Of a stretch of 64,000 nt of DNA, positions 15,959 through 24,739 are shown piece by piece; the stretch's first letter is position 1; each line of letters starts with the position of its first letter. The notes under the pieces were generated by a model. It was not told where the DNA came from. It was given only the letters and a program-made list of their open reading frames with translations, and did not search any database. A program made the translations under genes and the position numbers. Source of the DNA: an uncultured bacterium. GTDB lineage: Bacteria > Muiribacteriota > Ozemobacteria > Ozemobacterales > Ozemobacteraceae. The stretch covers positions 1-64,000 of the forward strand of contig CALEDQ010000016.1 in assembly GCA_937949615.1 (NCBI GenBank), in the 5' to 3' direction.

Positions 15959-17818
15959 ATGGATGAAGTCCCAGTTGCCAACAACAACCCTGTAAACTTA
16001 ATTATCAAGAAACCGGAAAGCGCCCCCCGGAAAACAAGAAAAGACCGCATTAAAGACAGTCTCAAAAACTTCTTTATCATGCTGCCGCTTGCACTGCTGG
16101 TGGTTGCTCAGTTTTACTTTCTTGGTAAAAGTTTCGGGGAATTCACGACCTTTCCAGTAACGACGATCGCCTCGTACATTTTTGCTGGTTCGATTCTGCT
16201 GATGCTTCTGTTTGCGCAGATGCTGATGCGCTCGATCATTTACTCAACCCTGGCTGGTGTTGCCCTGATCGCCGGCTTCTATGGTGCCTGGTTCGGCGAT
16301 TTTATCGCACCGATGACCACTAACTTCAATGGTATCGGTGACATTCTCAAATCTGCACTGAGTCGCAGAGATATTCCCTATAACCTTCTGATGACCGGAG
16401 CAATGACCGGTATTCTCGCTCTCGTTGCCTTTGTTCAGTTCTTTGTCTCTCTGATCGTGAAATCATTTTTTGAAATGTTGTTCGGCAAAGAATGGGGCGA
16501 TGGTCGGCTTGTGGGTTTTATCGGAGCAATAGCTCTGCTGGCTGGCATTCAGATCGGCTTTATGTCATATGCCAGCATGTCTTCGAAGAATCAGGAAAAA
16601 ATCGTCTGGTCGCATGAAGTTAAATACCAGCCGGTAGAAAAATTTATCACCAGAGTGCCCGGTTGCCATATTGTCGGCAAAGACCGCATCTGGGCTATTG
16701 AAGGCGATAATGCCGTATCGCTCGATGCTAAAAATGGCAGACAGCTCGAAAGCAAAAAGTTTAAACCGGCAGTGGTTCACAAAGGCTTTCTGTTAGCCGA
16801 TTCGCCTGTTTTTGCCGGCACAGATGGTTTATACGGCTTTACCAGCGAATTGACGGCCAGCACCTGGAAAACCCCTTATCCGGCAAGTTTCCCTGGTCTG
16901 GAACTCTCAGAAGAAAAGAAAGACCTGTTTTCCAATGTTCCGATTACCACCAGAACTCTCTCCGGCGGCAAAAAAATGCTGGTCGTCTATGACTTCGGCT
17001 TTGCCGGCGTCTACAACCTTGAAGATGGCAGTCAGCTCTGGTTCAAACCCCTCGACCTGCAGATCAAGGTTAACCGTGTTTTCCCTGAAATGTATCTTGA
17101 AGACGGTTACTTCATGGATGCCGGCGATCGCCTGATTTTCAGCTGCCATAACGGCCTGGTAAAATGTCTGAGCCTCAGCACCGGTGAGCTGCTCTGGAAT
17201 TACCAGCATGGCACTCCGAAAATCAGCGGTAAATCACAGCGTGCTTTCCTGTCGCCAAACGGCAATGAACGGGTCGTTCTCTCTTTCAGATCGGGCGAGA
17301 TCATCACCCTGGCTCTTAATGACGGCAGAAAGATTTATCAGGCAGTCAACCCGGCATTTGTTCCGTCGGCACCGCCGGTTACCAGAGATCTGCAGGCGAT
17401 GTTTCTTACCGACGAAGGCATTTTTTATCAGATCGAGCTTGACGGAAACGTGACGATTTTCAGCGTTAATACCCTGCCCCGTCGTTCCGAATTCCTGCCG
17501 GTGGTTCACAGCCTTGCAGACGGAATTGTCGCGCACCGCGACGAAGTTCTTTTCGTTGACACCGTCGAACGCAAAGTCAATCGGATCTTCAAGGTCGACA
17601 AGCGGATTTTCGTAACCAGACCGATTGTTGTCGATAAAGTTCTTTATATCGGCACTCAGGACGGCTGGGTTCACTGCCTGCATATCGGCAGCAAACACGA
17701 GAAATGGCGCGTGCATGTCGGCGGCGAGCTGCAGGAAGACTCACTGCTTCTGCTCGACGACAGTCTGCTGGTCAGAACCAGATCAGGCTCTCTCTACCGG
17801 GTTAATCGAAGCTTTTAA
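15959..17818 (+). CDS. multi-pass membrane protein with PQQ-like beta-propeller
   Basis: The 619-residue protein has a basic cytoplasmic N-terminus and about five transmembrane helices (roughly 38-58, 68-92, 95-117, 140-168 and 180-203). A long C-terminal region of PQQ/quinoprotein-like blades follows (about 215-619), for example GDNAVSLDAKNGRQLESKKF, LEDGSQLWFKPLDL, LSTGELLWNYQHGTP and IGTQDGWVHCLHIGSKHEKW. The blades are probably extracytoplasmic. Such propellers commonly serve as protein-binding scaffolds; no PQQ ligand set can be claimed. An SD (AGGAGA, near 15942) precedes the ATG. It is divergent from the sensor gene, and its stop codon overlaps that of the convergent SH3-TPR gene. Function unknown. 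Confidence 0.8.
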   Translation: MDEVPVANNNPVNLIIKKPESAPRKTRKDRIKDSLKNFFIMLPLALLVVAQFYFLGKSFGEFTTFPVTTIASYIFAGSILLMLLFAQMLMRSIIYSTLAGVALIAGFYGAWFGDFIAPMTTNFNGIGDILKSALSRRDIPYNLLMTGAMTGILALVAFVQFFVSLIVKSFFEMLFGKEWGDGRLVGFIGAIALLAGIQIGFMSYASMSSKNQEKIVWSHEVKYQPVEKFITRVPGCHIVGKDRIWAIEGDNAVSLDAKNGRQLESKKFKPAVVHKGFLLADSPVFAGTDGLYGFTSELTASTWKTPYPASFPGLELSEEKKDLFSNVPITTRTLSGGKKMLVVYDFGFAGVYNLEDGSQLWFKPLDLQIKVNRVFPEMYLEDGYFMDAGDRLIFSCHNGLVKCLSLSTGELLWNYQHGTPKISGKSQRAFLSPNGNERVVLSFRSGEIITLALNDGRKIYQAVNPAFVPSAPPVTRDLQAMFLTDEGIFYQIELDGNVTIFSVNTLPRRSEFLPVVHSLADGIVAHRDEVLFVDTVERKVNRIFKVDKRIFVTRPIVVDKVLYIGTQDGWVHCLHIGSKHEKWRVHVGGELQEDSLLLLDDSLLVRTRSGSLYRVNRSF

Positions 17819-18795
17819 TTCGCTTTTTTCTCGCCGGCCTTTGAGGCGGTTTTTTCGAGATGACGCTCGCAGTAGGCAATACGCTCTTCTGCGAGCTTTT
17901 TCATTGTGGCATCGGGTGAAGTTTCAAGAAACTTGCGATAATTGATGACCGCATCGGCAAAGTTGCCGGTGAAACCGTAGACTGAAGCCAGGTTATAGTA
18001 AGGATCAGAAAATTCAGGCTCAAAAAGAATCGCCTTTTTGTAATATTCGATGGCGTCTTTGTTTTTATCGAGCTGATAATAGGCAATGCCGAGGTTGTTG
18101 CAGATTTTGCCGGATCTGGGTGCGATTTTCAGGGCGTTTTTCCAGGATTCGAGAGCTTCCTCGATACGACCAAGCTTGAATTGGCAGTTGCCGACGTTGT
18201 TGAGAATCTCGGCATTCTGTGGTGCTTTCTGCAGGGCCAGCTGGTTCTTTTCAAGAGCCTGGGCATATTTTTTCTTTTCGTAAAGCCTGATAGCTTCGTT
18301 ATAAAGCTCTTCAGCGGTGCCACTCACTTCAACAATCTCAGCCGGCTTGGTTTTTGGCACGGGCGGCTTTTCGAGCCCTTTTTCGCCCCCCTTTTTACCA
18401 TCGAGCTTGATTTCTTTTTTAGTTGTTTTTTCCTCAGTTTTTTTTGCGGTCTCGGTCTTTTTATCGTCTTTTTTTATTTCAGGAGTCGCCGAGGCAGTCT
18501 TCTCTTCTGCAGGTTTACCAGATTTGTCGGGGGTCTGCTCGACGAGAGTCTTGTAGAGCCAGCCTTCAAGACCGTCTGAGAAAGAAACTTTGAGCCAGTT
18601 TTTTTCTTCAAAAAGAATCTTGTAACTGTCACCACGCATTTTTTTGCCAATGATCGGCGAATTGAACTTGTTTTCCTTACGCAGATTAATGTAGCTGCCC
18701 TTGACGACGCCTTCGCGGGCCGGGGCTGCAAAAAGCGGCATAGCGACGGTAAGGGCACCGGCAACCAGCAGAATCTTGAGTGAATTTCTGATCAT
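17815..18795 (-). CDS. secreted SH3-domain and TPR protein
   Basis: Starting at ATG 18795 (GGAGG five bases upstream; longer options would run into the -35 box), the protein has 326 residues. The signal peptide is about 1-23 (ends PLFA). A bacterial SH3 domain follows (about 28-85; GSYINLRKENKFNSPIIGKKM...GWLYKTLVE). A Lys/Glu/Thr-rich disordered linker (about 88-165) leads to three to four TPRs (about 170-300; for example AEILNNVGNCQFKLGRIEEA and GKICNNLGIAYYQLDKNKDA). Such proteins bind peptidoglycan or partner proteins in the periplasm. The promoter at 18824-18852 is strong. Role unknown. Confidence 0.85.
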   Translation of the reverse strand: MIRNSLKILLVAGALTVAMPLFAAPAREGVVKGSYINLRKENKFNSPIIGKKMRGDSYKILFEEKNWLKVSFSDGLEGWLYKTLVEQTPDKSGKPAEEKTASATPEIKKDDKKTETAKKTEEKTTKKEIKLDGKKGGEKGLEKPPVPKTKPAEIVEVSGTAEELYNEAIRLYEKKKYAQALEKNQLALQKAPQNAEILNNVGNCQFKLGRIEEALESWKNALKIAPRSGKICNNLGIAYYQLDKNKDAIEYYKKAILFEPEFSDPYYNLASVYGFTGNFADAVINYRKFLETSPDATMKKLAEERIAYCERHLEKTASKAGEKKAN

Positions 18796-18823
18796 TCTTG
18801 CCTCCAGTAATATCAAGGGTGAC

Positions 18824-18852
18824 AATATACCTTTATGAACTGCGCCTGTCAA
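18824..18852 (-). promoter_or_regulatory. promoter of the SH3-TPR gene
   Basis: Minus-strand TTGACA (18852-18847), 17-base spacer, TATATT (18829-18824), 28 bases before the ATG at 18795. Confidence 0.8.
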
Positions 18853-18861
18853 TTGAGCTGA

Positions 18862-19638
18862 TTAGGCAACATTTACCCTCAGAGTAACAGTAGTCGGGCC
18901 TGAAATCGTTACCTGCAGCCGATCACCATGGGTGACCGGGCCGATGCCTTCGGGAGTGCCGGTCAGAATCAGGTCACCTGGTTCGAGGGTCATGCATGCC
19001 GAAATATCGGCAATCAGTTCGGCAAAGCCAAAAACCATGGCCTTCAGGCTGCTCTGTTGCACGACAATATCGTTTTTGCGGGTTTCGATAGCACCTGTGG
19101 CCCATTCCGGGGAAAAGGGCGCAACCAGCCCGGCAAGCGGCAGAAAGGTGTCAAAGCCTTTCGCCCGTGTCCACTGCCCGTCAGATTTCTGCAGGTCTCT
19201 GGCAGTCATGTCGAGGCAGGCGGTAACGCCGCCGATGTGATCGAGAGCCTCTGCTGCCGTAACTTTTCTGGCCCGGCGGCAGATGATCAGTGCCAGTTCG
19301 CCTTCATAATCGATGCGGCCGGCATTTGCAGGCAGAATGATGCTGCCGCCTTCACCAATGATTGAACTTGGCGGCTTGCTGAACCACAGCGGCCGGTCAG
19401 GAACATCGTTACCCATTTCCTGGGCATGTTTGCGATAGTTTCTGCCAACGCAGAGAATTTTACTGCCGCTGAAAGGCGGCAGGGCATCGTCAGGCAGCGC
19501 CGGAGAAGGGTCTGCGCTGCCGGTTTTGCTTTTGTGCGCCTGGCAGACGCCATCGTTAAATTGCATGGAACGGCATGACTGCCAGTTTTTTGTCGACACT
19601 GAATAGTGGTTCCAGCCGCTCGAATTCAGGTAAAACAT
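18862..19638 (-). CDS. fumarylacetoacetate hydrolase (FAH)-family protein
   Basis: The 258-residue protein has the FAH core: KILCVGRNYRKHA, then GRIDYEGELALII (the metal-binding Glu pair), TARDLQ, AKGFDTFLPL and the C-terminal LTGTPEGIGP. The family covers 2-hydroxyhepta-2,4-diene-dioate isomerases, acylpyruvases and oxaloacetate decarboxylases, and the substrate cannot be set from sequence alone. Position just downstream of aconitase, with a terminator between them, would suit an oxaloacetate-tautomerase or acylpyruvase-like housekeeping role, but this is inference. SD AGGAGG stands four bases before the ATG. Confidence 0.88.
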   Translation of the reverse strand: MFYLNSSGWNHYSVSTKNWQSCRSMQFNDGVCQAHKSKTGSADPSPALPDDALPPFSGSKILCVGRNYRKHAQEMGNDVPDRPLWFSKPPSSIIGEGGSIILPANAGRIDYEGELALIICRRARKVTAAEALDHIGGVTACLDMTARDLQKSDGQWTRAKGFDTFLPLAGLVAPFSPEWATGAIETRKNDIVVQQSSLKAMVFGFAELIADISACMTLEPGDLILTGTPEGIGPVTHGDRLQVTISGPTTVTLRVNVA

Positions 19639-19662
19639 TCTTCCTCCTGTTTCTGATAAGCA

Positions 19663-19687
19663 AAAGCAGCCGCATGGCGGCTGCTTT
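19663..19687 (-). terminator. Rho-independent terminator of aconitase gene
   Basis: Minus-strand AAAGCAGCCGC / GCGGCTGCTTT stem with a 3-base loop and a short T-run, 24 bases after the acn stop. Confidence 0.7.
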
Positions 19688-19710
19688 GCCTGTTGATCAA
19701 GCTGGTCAGA

Positions 19711-21627
19711 TCAGGCGATAGCCTGCTGTTTGGCGTAAGAGAGGCGCCCGCCGGCCTTGAGAATTACCATGTCTTCATCGCTCAGGGTATGAACGATCGG
19801 CATTTTATGGCCTTTGCTGACGTTTTCGAGAACCAGTTCGCCGTTGAGGCTGTCGACATTGATCTTCAGTTCGTCGCCGACTTCGATTTTGTCGTAGTCA
19901 GCCGGATTTTTGAAGGTAGCCGGCAGAATTCCGAAGTTTACGAGATTGGCGAGGTGAATGCGGGCGAAGCTTTTGCAGATGACCGCTTCGACGCCGAGAT
20001 ACATCGGGCAGAGGGCGGCATGCTCGCGTGAGCTGCCCTGACCGTAGTTTTCGCCACCGATGATGACACTGCGCTTCATTTCGACGGCTCGTTTGTAGAA
20101 CTGCGTGTCAACGCCTTCGAATACGTGTTTGGCGTATTCAGGCACGTTCGAGCGCAGCGGCAGATATTTGCCGGCCGGCATGATATGGTCGGTGGTGATA
20201 TTGTCGCCGACTTTGATAACCGCTTTGGCGACAATTTCGCGACCCATTTTTTCTTTTATCGGCAGAGCAGCGATATTCGGGCCTCTGACGATTTCGACCT
20301 TGCTGCCGTCTTTGCCCGGGAAAATGAACATGCTGTCATCGATGGTGAATTTTTCGGGCATTTTGACTTCGGGGTATTTACCCCATTTACGCGGGTCGGT
20401 GAATTTGCCTTCGACCGAGGCGACGGCTGCCACTTCGGGGCTGACCAGATAAACCTGGGCAGAATCAGTGCCTGAGCGTTTTTCGAAGTTGCGGTTCGAG
20501 GTTCTCAGAGCCACGGCGTCTGATTTCGGGGCGAACCCCATGCCGATGCAGGGGCCACAGGCGTTTTCGAGAAGGCGGGCGCCGGCAGCGACCAGGTCAG
20601 AAAGTTTCCCTTCGTCGGCGAGCATGCGCAGAACCTGGCGTGAGCCCGGTGCAATGCCCAGTGACAGGCGCGGATGCACAGTTTTGCCTTTGAGAATCAT
20701 GGCGGCACGGGTAAGGTCGGTATAGCTTGAGTTGGTGCAGCTGCCGATCATAACCTGGTCGACCATCAGGTGTTCGAGTTCAGAGATCGGCTTGACGATA
20801 TCGGGCATGTGCGGGCAGGCTGCCAGCGGCTCGATTTTGCTCAGGTCAAGATCGATTACGCGATCGTAGGTGGCGTCGGCATCGGCTTTGAGTTCGATCC
20901 AGTCTGCTTCGCGGCCCTGGGCCTTGAGAAATCTCTTCGTTTCGCCGTCGCTCGGGAAAACTGAAGTGGTGGCACCGAGTTCAGCGCCCATGTTGGTGAT
21001 GGTGGCGCGCTCGGGAACGGTAAGTGTATCGACGCCCGGGCCGGCGTATTCATAAACGTAGCCCACCCCGCCCTTGACCGTTTCACGGCGCAGGATTTCG
21101 AGAATGACGTCTTTGGCGGCAACCCAGGGCTGCAGCTTGCCGGTCAGGTTGACTTTAACGACCATCGGCATTTTAAGATTGAAGGGCTGCCCGGCCATGG
21201 CCATGGCCACGTCGAGACCACCGGCACCAATGGCCAGCATGCCGATGCCGCCGCAGGTCGGGGTGTGGCTGTCTGAACCGATAAGGGTTTTGCCGGGTTT
21301 GCCGAAACGTTCGAGGTGAACCTGGTGGCAGATGCCGTTGCCGGGTCGTGAAAAAACGATGCCGAACTTGTCGGCGATGGTCTGCAGGAAAATATGATCG
21401 TCGGGATTTTTAAAATCCATCTGAGAGGTGTTGTGATCAACATAGCTGACGGAAAGCTCAGTTCTGACACGGGGCACGCCGAGTGCTTCGAACTGCAGAT
21501 AAGCCATGGTGCCGGTGGCATCCTGGGTCAGAGTCTGATCCATTTTGATGTTGATCGGGCTTTTGGCGGTCATTTCGCCACTGACGAGATGCTGTTTGAT
21601 GATTTTCTGGGTAATATTCAGGGCCAT
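19711..21627 (-). CDS. acn: aconitate hydratase
   Basis: The 638-residue enzyme interconverts citrate and isocitrate. It carries the [4Fe-4S] ligands in GSCTNSSYTDL and ENACGPCIGMG, an early GSDSHTPTCGGIGML and the C-terminal swivel domain (GDNITTDHIMPAGKYLPLRSN, GGENYGQGSSREHAAL). The length is that of the shorter, mitochondrial/homoaconitase-like branch, not of the roughly 890-residue AcnA. The start is ATG 21627 with AAGGAGA five bases upstream; a longer in-frame extension has no SD. No other TCA-cycle gene is present. Confidence in family is high; a homoaconitase or broader role cannot be excluded. Confidence 0.93.
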   Translation of the reverse strand: MALNITQKIIKQHLVSGEMTAKSPINIKMDQTLTQDATGTMAYLQFEALGVPRVRTELSVSYVDHNTSQMDFKNPDDHIFLQTIADKFGIVFSRPGNGICHQVHLERFGKPGKTLIGSDSHTPTCGGIGMLAIGAGGLDVAMAMAGQPFNLKMPMVVKVNLTGKLQPWVAAKDVILEILRRETVKGGVGYVYEYAGPGVDTLTVPERATITNMGAELGATTSVFPSDGETKRFLKAQGREADWIELKADADATYDRVIDLDLSKIEPLAACPHMPDIVKPISELEHLMVDQVMIGSCTNSSYTDLTRAAMILKGKTVHPRLSLGIAPGSRQVLRMLADEGKLSDLVAAGARLLENACGPCIGMGFAPKSDAVALRTSNRNFEKRSGTDSAQVYLVSPEVAAVASVEGKFTDPRKWGKYPEVKMPEKFTIDDSMFIFPGKDGSKVEIVRGPNIAALPIKEKMGREIVAKAVIKVGDNITTDHIMPAGKYLPLRSNVPEYAKHVFEGVDTQFYKRAVEMKRSVIIGGENYGQGSSREHAALCPMYLGVEAVICKSFARIHLANLVNFGILPATFKNPADYDKIEVGDELKINVDSLNGELVLENVSKGHKMPIVHTLSDEDMVILKAGGRLSYAKQQAIA

Positions 21628-21727
21628 TCTCTTCTCCTTGAACTCGCACATGCAGATGTATTTTATTCCCCGGGGCACGGGGTATTTAACCGATGATAAA
21701 TCAGAGACTCTGCGTGAACAGCGAAAC

Positions 21728-22207
21728 CTACTTCAATTCAGGCGTTTCACTGGCGACGGGCACAACCACATCTTTCCTGAACTGCAGGTCTTTGAGCGGG
21801 ATATCGACGATCAGATCTTCATTGCCGTCGAGTTCTGCCGGTTCAAGCGGGTCACGACCACGCGAGAGGACCTTGACCAGTTCTATCGTGTTGTGGTCTG
21901 GGCAGTTGCCGGGTTCATCCTGTTCGTAGCCGCATTCGGGGCAGCGAAAAATATCGGGCAGATAGGTCATGGCCTTTTCTGCATCTTTCAGGAACATGGA
22001 GTCTTCGTCTTCCTGCACCTGAGTTTTTTTCTTGTCGGTTGCGGTCTTTTTCTTGCGGGTGCCGCTTTTGCTGCTTTCACCGGTTTTGGGTGCGGCCTGC
22101 AGTGTGGCCGGGGCGGTCAGCGGCAGGCTGTCGAAATAAGAAAACCCTGCCCCCATAAGGGCGAGCAGGGTCAGAATTCTAAGTTTTCTGTCTTTAAGAG
22201 AAAACAA
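21728..22207 (-). CDS. small secreted zinc-ribbon protein
   Basis: A 159-residue protein not assigned to a family. An N-terminal hydrophobic segment (about 9-28) probably acts as signal or anchor, followed by a Lys/Thr-rich linker. A compact cysteine cluster, FRCPECGYEQDEPGNCPDH (about 87-105), should bind one zinc or iron in a rubredoxin-like knuckle. It lies 11 bases downstream of the PtsN-like gene and is likely co-transcribed with it. Function unknown. Confidence 0.7.
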   Translation of the reverse strand: MFSLKDRKLRILTLLALMGAGFSYFDSLPLTAPATLQAAPKTGESSKSGTRKKKTATDKKKTQVQEDEDSMFLKDAEKAMTYLPDIFRCPECGYEQDEPGNCPDHNTIELVKVLSRGRDPLEPAELDGNEDLIVDIPLKDLQFRKDVVVPVASETPELK

Positions 22208-22218
22208 GCTGTTGTCTC

Positions 22219-22671
22219 TCAGTCGTTTTCTTTGATGATCTGCATGACTTCTGCCGCATCTTTGGCCTGAAGCAGAGAGTTTTTGAAATCATCGCTGCGC
22301 AGCAGGCGGGAAATCTTGGCAAGAAGCTTCAGATACGGGCCGCCGGAAGAAATCGGCGCAAGCAGCATAAACACCAGGTTTACCGGTGCATTGTCGATGG
22401 CCTTGAAATCAATACCGGCTTCTGATCTGAAAAAAGCGACGGTAAGATCTTTAATGGCGCTTGAACGCGCATGCGGCATGGCAATGCCGCCGCCAACGCC
22501 GGTTGTACCGAGTTTTTCTCTTTCAAAGAGAGCGTCTTTGAGGGCAGCTGGTTCTTTTATTGAACCGGTTTTCTGCAGTGATGAAATGAATTTTTCAATG
22601 GCCTGATCTTTGTTTTCTGCTTCGAAATTCAGGAAAACCTGGTTTTCCTTGAGCACATCTACCAATTGCAT
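22219..22671 (-). CDS. PTS IIA domain protein of the fructose/nitrogen (PtsN) type
   Basis: The 150-residue single-domain IIA protein has the phospho-accepting His67 in GGGIAMPHARSSAI and the conserved PVNLVFMLLAP strand. No EIIB or EIIC partner or HPr is nearby, so it is more likely a regulatory PtsN-like protein than a sugar transporter subunit. SD GGAGGG precedes the ATG, and a promoter lies at 22708-22736. It is followed by the small zinc-ribbon gene. Confidence 0.88.
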   Translation of the reverse strand: MQLVDVLKENQVFLNFEAENKDQAIEKFISSLQKTGSIKEPAALKDALFEREKLGTTGVGGGIAMPHARSSAIKDLTVAFFRSEAGIDFKAIDNAPVNLVFMLLAPISSGGPYLKLLAKISRLLRSDDFKNSLLQAKDAAEVMQIIKEND

Positions 22672-22707
22672 GACATTGCCCTCCGATGGGTGAGGTTATA
22701 TAGCTAG

Positions 22708-22736
22708 ATTATACGAACAGCATTTTCTGAATGCAA
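22708..22736 (-). promoter_or_regulatory. candidate promoter of the PtsN-like gene
   Basis: Minus-strand TTGCAT (22736-22731), 17-base spacer, TATAAT (22713-22708), about 37 bases before the start. Confidence 0.55.
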
Positions 22737-22760
22737 TCTCTTTTTCGTAAATTATCAAAT

Positions 22761-24140
22761 TTATTGTGCATTAACAAGCAGCAGGTTAACTGTCTGCCCG
22801 CGAATAATTCTCAGAACCGCCCGGCCTTCTTTTGCCATCTGGGCCATAGCCTCTTCAAAAGCGGTTTCGTCAAGAGTCAGGGTGCGGTTGACCTGGTGAA
22901 TGACATCGCCCGGGCGCAGGCCCGCCCGTTCCGCCGACGAACCAGCCGCAACCGAAGTAATGACACAGCCCTCGTCAACGTAAAGATCATATTTTCTCAC
23001 CAGCTCGCCGGTGATTTTGCTGACCGTAACGCCGAGAGGAGTCTTCGCAGCGGGGTTTTCATTGAATTCGACCTCGGCGATACCTTCCTTGCCCTTGCGA
23101 AAGATTTTGATGCTGGCTTTATCACCGACGCGGTGTTCGTCGATTCCTTCCTGAAAGTCGCTGGTATTAAGGATTTTTTTGCCATCGATCTCGAGAATCA
23201 CATCGCCGGGCACCAGTTGAGCTTTTTCTGCTGATGAATTACGGGCGACATCAGTAATCAGTACCCCTTCTTCGGGAATTTCGAAGTATTTGGCAAGGTC
23301 TGGCGTAATGCGCTGCACCGTTACTCCCATAAAAGCCTTTTTTACTTTTCCGTATGCCATCAGATCGCCAACGATGCGCTTGGCGCGGTTAACCGGTATG
23401 GCAAAGCCGATGCCCTGCCCATAAGGAATGATAGCCGTGTTGATGCCGATCAGTTCGCCGCGTGAATTGATGAGGGCCCCGCCGGAATTGCCGGGGTTGA
23501 TCGATGCGTCGGTCTGAATGAGATCTTTGTAAGACCGGTTGCGGTCAACCGAAAGATCGCGGTTGATCGCTGAGATAACGCCGGTGGTAACGGTCATTCC
23601 GAGGCCGAATGGGTTGCCGATCGCGATAACCCATTCGCCAACCCGCATGGTTGAAGAATCGCCAATGGGTATGTGTGGCAGTGCCGTGTCTGCTTCGATT
23701 TTGAGCACTGCCAGGTCGGTAAGCGTATCTTTGCCAATAATTGTAGCCTTGAGGCTTTTGCCGTTGTTAAGTTTAACCTGAATTTCATCGGCGTCGGCGA
23801 TGACGTGCTCATTGGTGAGAAGATGCCCTTCTGGGCTGATCAAAACGCCTGAACCACTGCCGCGTTTCGGAATAACGTTGTTTTGGCCCGTAAAGTCGTC
23901 ATCGAAAAGGTGTCCGAAGAATTGGTCAAAGAACGGGTCGCCAGAACCGGCGCGACGCCGGGCTTTTACGTACTGAACCGATTCGATGGCTACAACCGCC
24001 GGGCTCACCTTTTCAGCGATATCGGCAACGAGTGAAGTGCCAAAAAGCTCTGTCGGTGCAGCATTAGCGACATTCGGGCCCAGAGAAAAAATAATGGCGA
24101 AACACAAAGATACCGCAAAAAAAGCTTTTCTACGGATCAT
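22761..24140 (-). CDS. degQ: HtrA/DegQ-type periplasmic serine protease
   Basis: The 459-residue protein has a signal peptide (about 1-27), a trypsin-like domain and two PDZ domains (about 265-350 and 365-455). The catalytic triad is His112 (LLTNEHVIADA), Asp142 (TLTDLAVLK) and Ser219 (NPGNSGGAL). HtrA proteases degrade or refold damaged envelope proteins. It overlaps the anti-sigma gene by 4 bases (ATGA), closing an operon with HD-GYP, a secreted protein, ECF sigma and anti-sigma. This recalls the RpoE/RseA/DegP stress circuit. DegQ versus DegP cannot be separated from sequence. Confidence 0.93.
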   Translation of the reverse strand: MIRRKAFFAVSLCFAIIFSLGPNVANAAPTELFGTSLVADIAEKVSPAVVAIESVQYVKARRRAGSGDPFFDQFFGHLFDDDFTGQNNVIPKRGSGSGVLISPEGHLLTNEHVIADADEIQVKLNNGKSLKATIIGKDTLTDLAVLKIEADTALPHIPIGDSSTMRVGEWVIAIGNPFGLGMTVTTGVISAINRDLSVDRNRSYKDLIQTDASINPGNSGGALINSRGELIGINTAIIPYGQGIGFAIPVNRAKRIVGDLMAYGKVKKAFMGVTVQRITPDLAKYFEIPEEGVLITDVARNSSAEKAQLVPGDVILEIDGKKILNTSDFQEGIDEHRVGDKASIKIFRKGKEGIAEVEFNENPAAKTPLGVTVSKITGELVRKYDLYVDEGCVITSVAAGSSAERAGLRPGDVIHQVNRTLTLDETAFEEAMAQMAKEGRAVLRIIRGQTVNLLLVNAQ

Positions 24141-24739
24141 CGTTCCCTCCAGAGATTGGTGTTGTCATTGACGAGCTCAATCGAAGGCAGCACGGCGTTT
24201 TCAGAGCCTGGCCCCTGCGGGTGAGCACGGTTGAATGCTTCAAGGCGCGCAAGAAATTCTTTTACTTCAGCACCAGAAACATGCTCGAGCGAATCGGGGT
24301 CGACGGGCGGCACTTCTGCAAGCCGCACCGACTGATTTTTTGCGCGGGCGGCATAAGCCTGCACTGCTGCGCTGCCCTTTTCCGGCTCGTGATTTATCTG
24401 AATGAGAAAAATGAACATCAACAGGCATGCGGCTGGCACCGCAAGCTCGAGCGGTTGCAGAAACCGGTCTAAAAGCCAGGCAAGCAGGCCTTCGTCGGCT
24501 GATCCGGAAGCAGTTTCACTGCTGTTATTGGCCAGCGACTGCATGATGTTTTCATGCAGAGCGGCCGGATAAGGCGGCGGCGGTGTCTCGGCGAGTCTTT
24601 CGAGCATTTCGGTATGAAATTTGATATCTGACGAACAGTCGGGGCATCTGCTGGCATGCATCAATATATCCTGCCAGCGGGCTGAATCTTCGGGCAGGTT
24701 CTGATCAAGAGCATCCAGATAACGATTGCATTTTTTCAT
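24137..24739 (-). CDS. zinc-binding (ZAS) membrane anti-sigma factor
   Basis: The 200-residue protein begins with a ZAS motif: Cys4, His28, Cys32 and Cys35 (MHASRCPDCS). One transmembrane helix lies at about residues 96-113, with an extracytoplasmic C-terminal half of about 85 residues. ZAS proteins hold ECF sigma factors until a stress signal releases them. It overlaps the sigma gene (ATGA, 24736-24739) and HtrA (24137-24140), so the three are translationally coupled. The signal and release mechanism (redox at the zinc site, or proteolysis) are unknown. Confidence 0.88.
   Translation of the reverse strand: MKKCNRYLDALDQNLPEDSARWQDILMHASRCPDCSSDIKFHTEMLERLAETPPPPYPAALHENIMQSLANNSSETASGSADEGLLAWLLDRFLQPLELAVPAACLLMFIFLIQINHEPEKGSAAVQAYAARAKNQSVRLAEVPPVDPDSLEHVSGAEVKEFLARLEAFNRAHPQGPGSENAVLPSIELVNDNTNLWRER

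Noticed and set aside
21545..22270. 241-codon open frame on the plus strand
   Set aside because: It runs antisense to the 5' end of aconitase and to the zinc-ribbon gene, with no SD and no recognisable protein.
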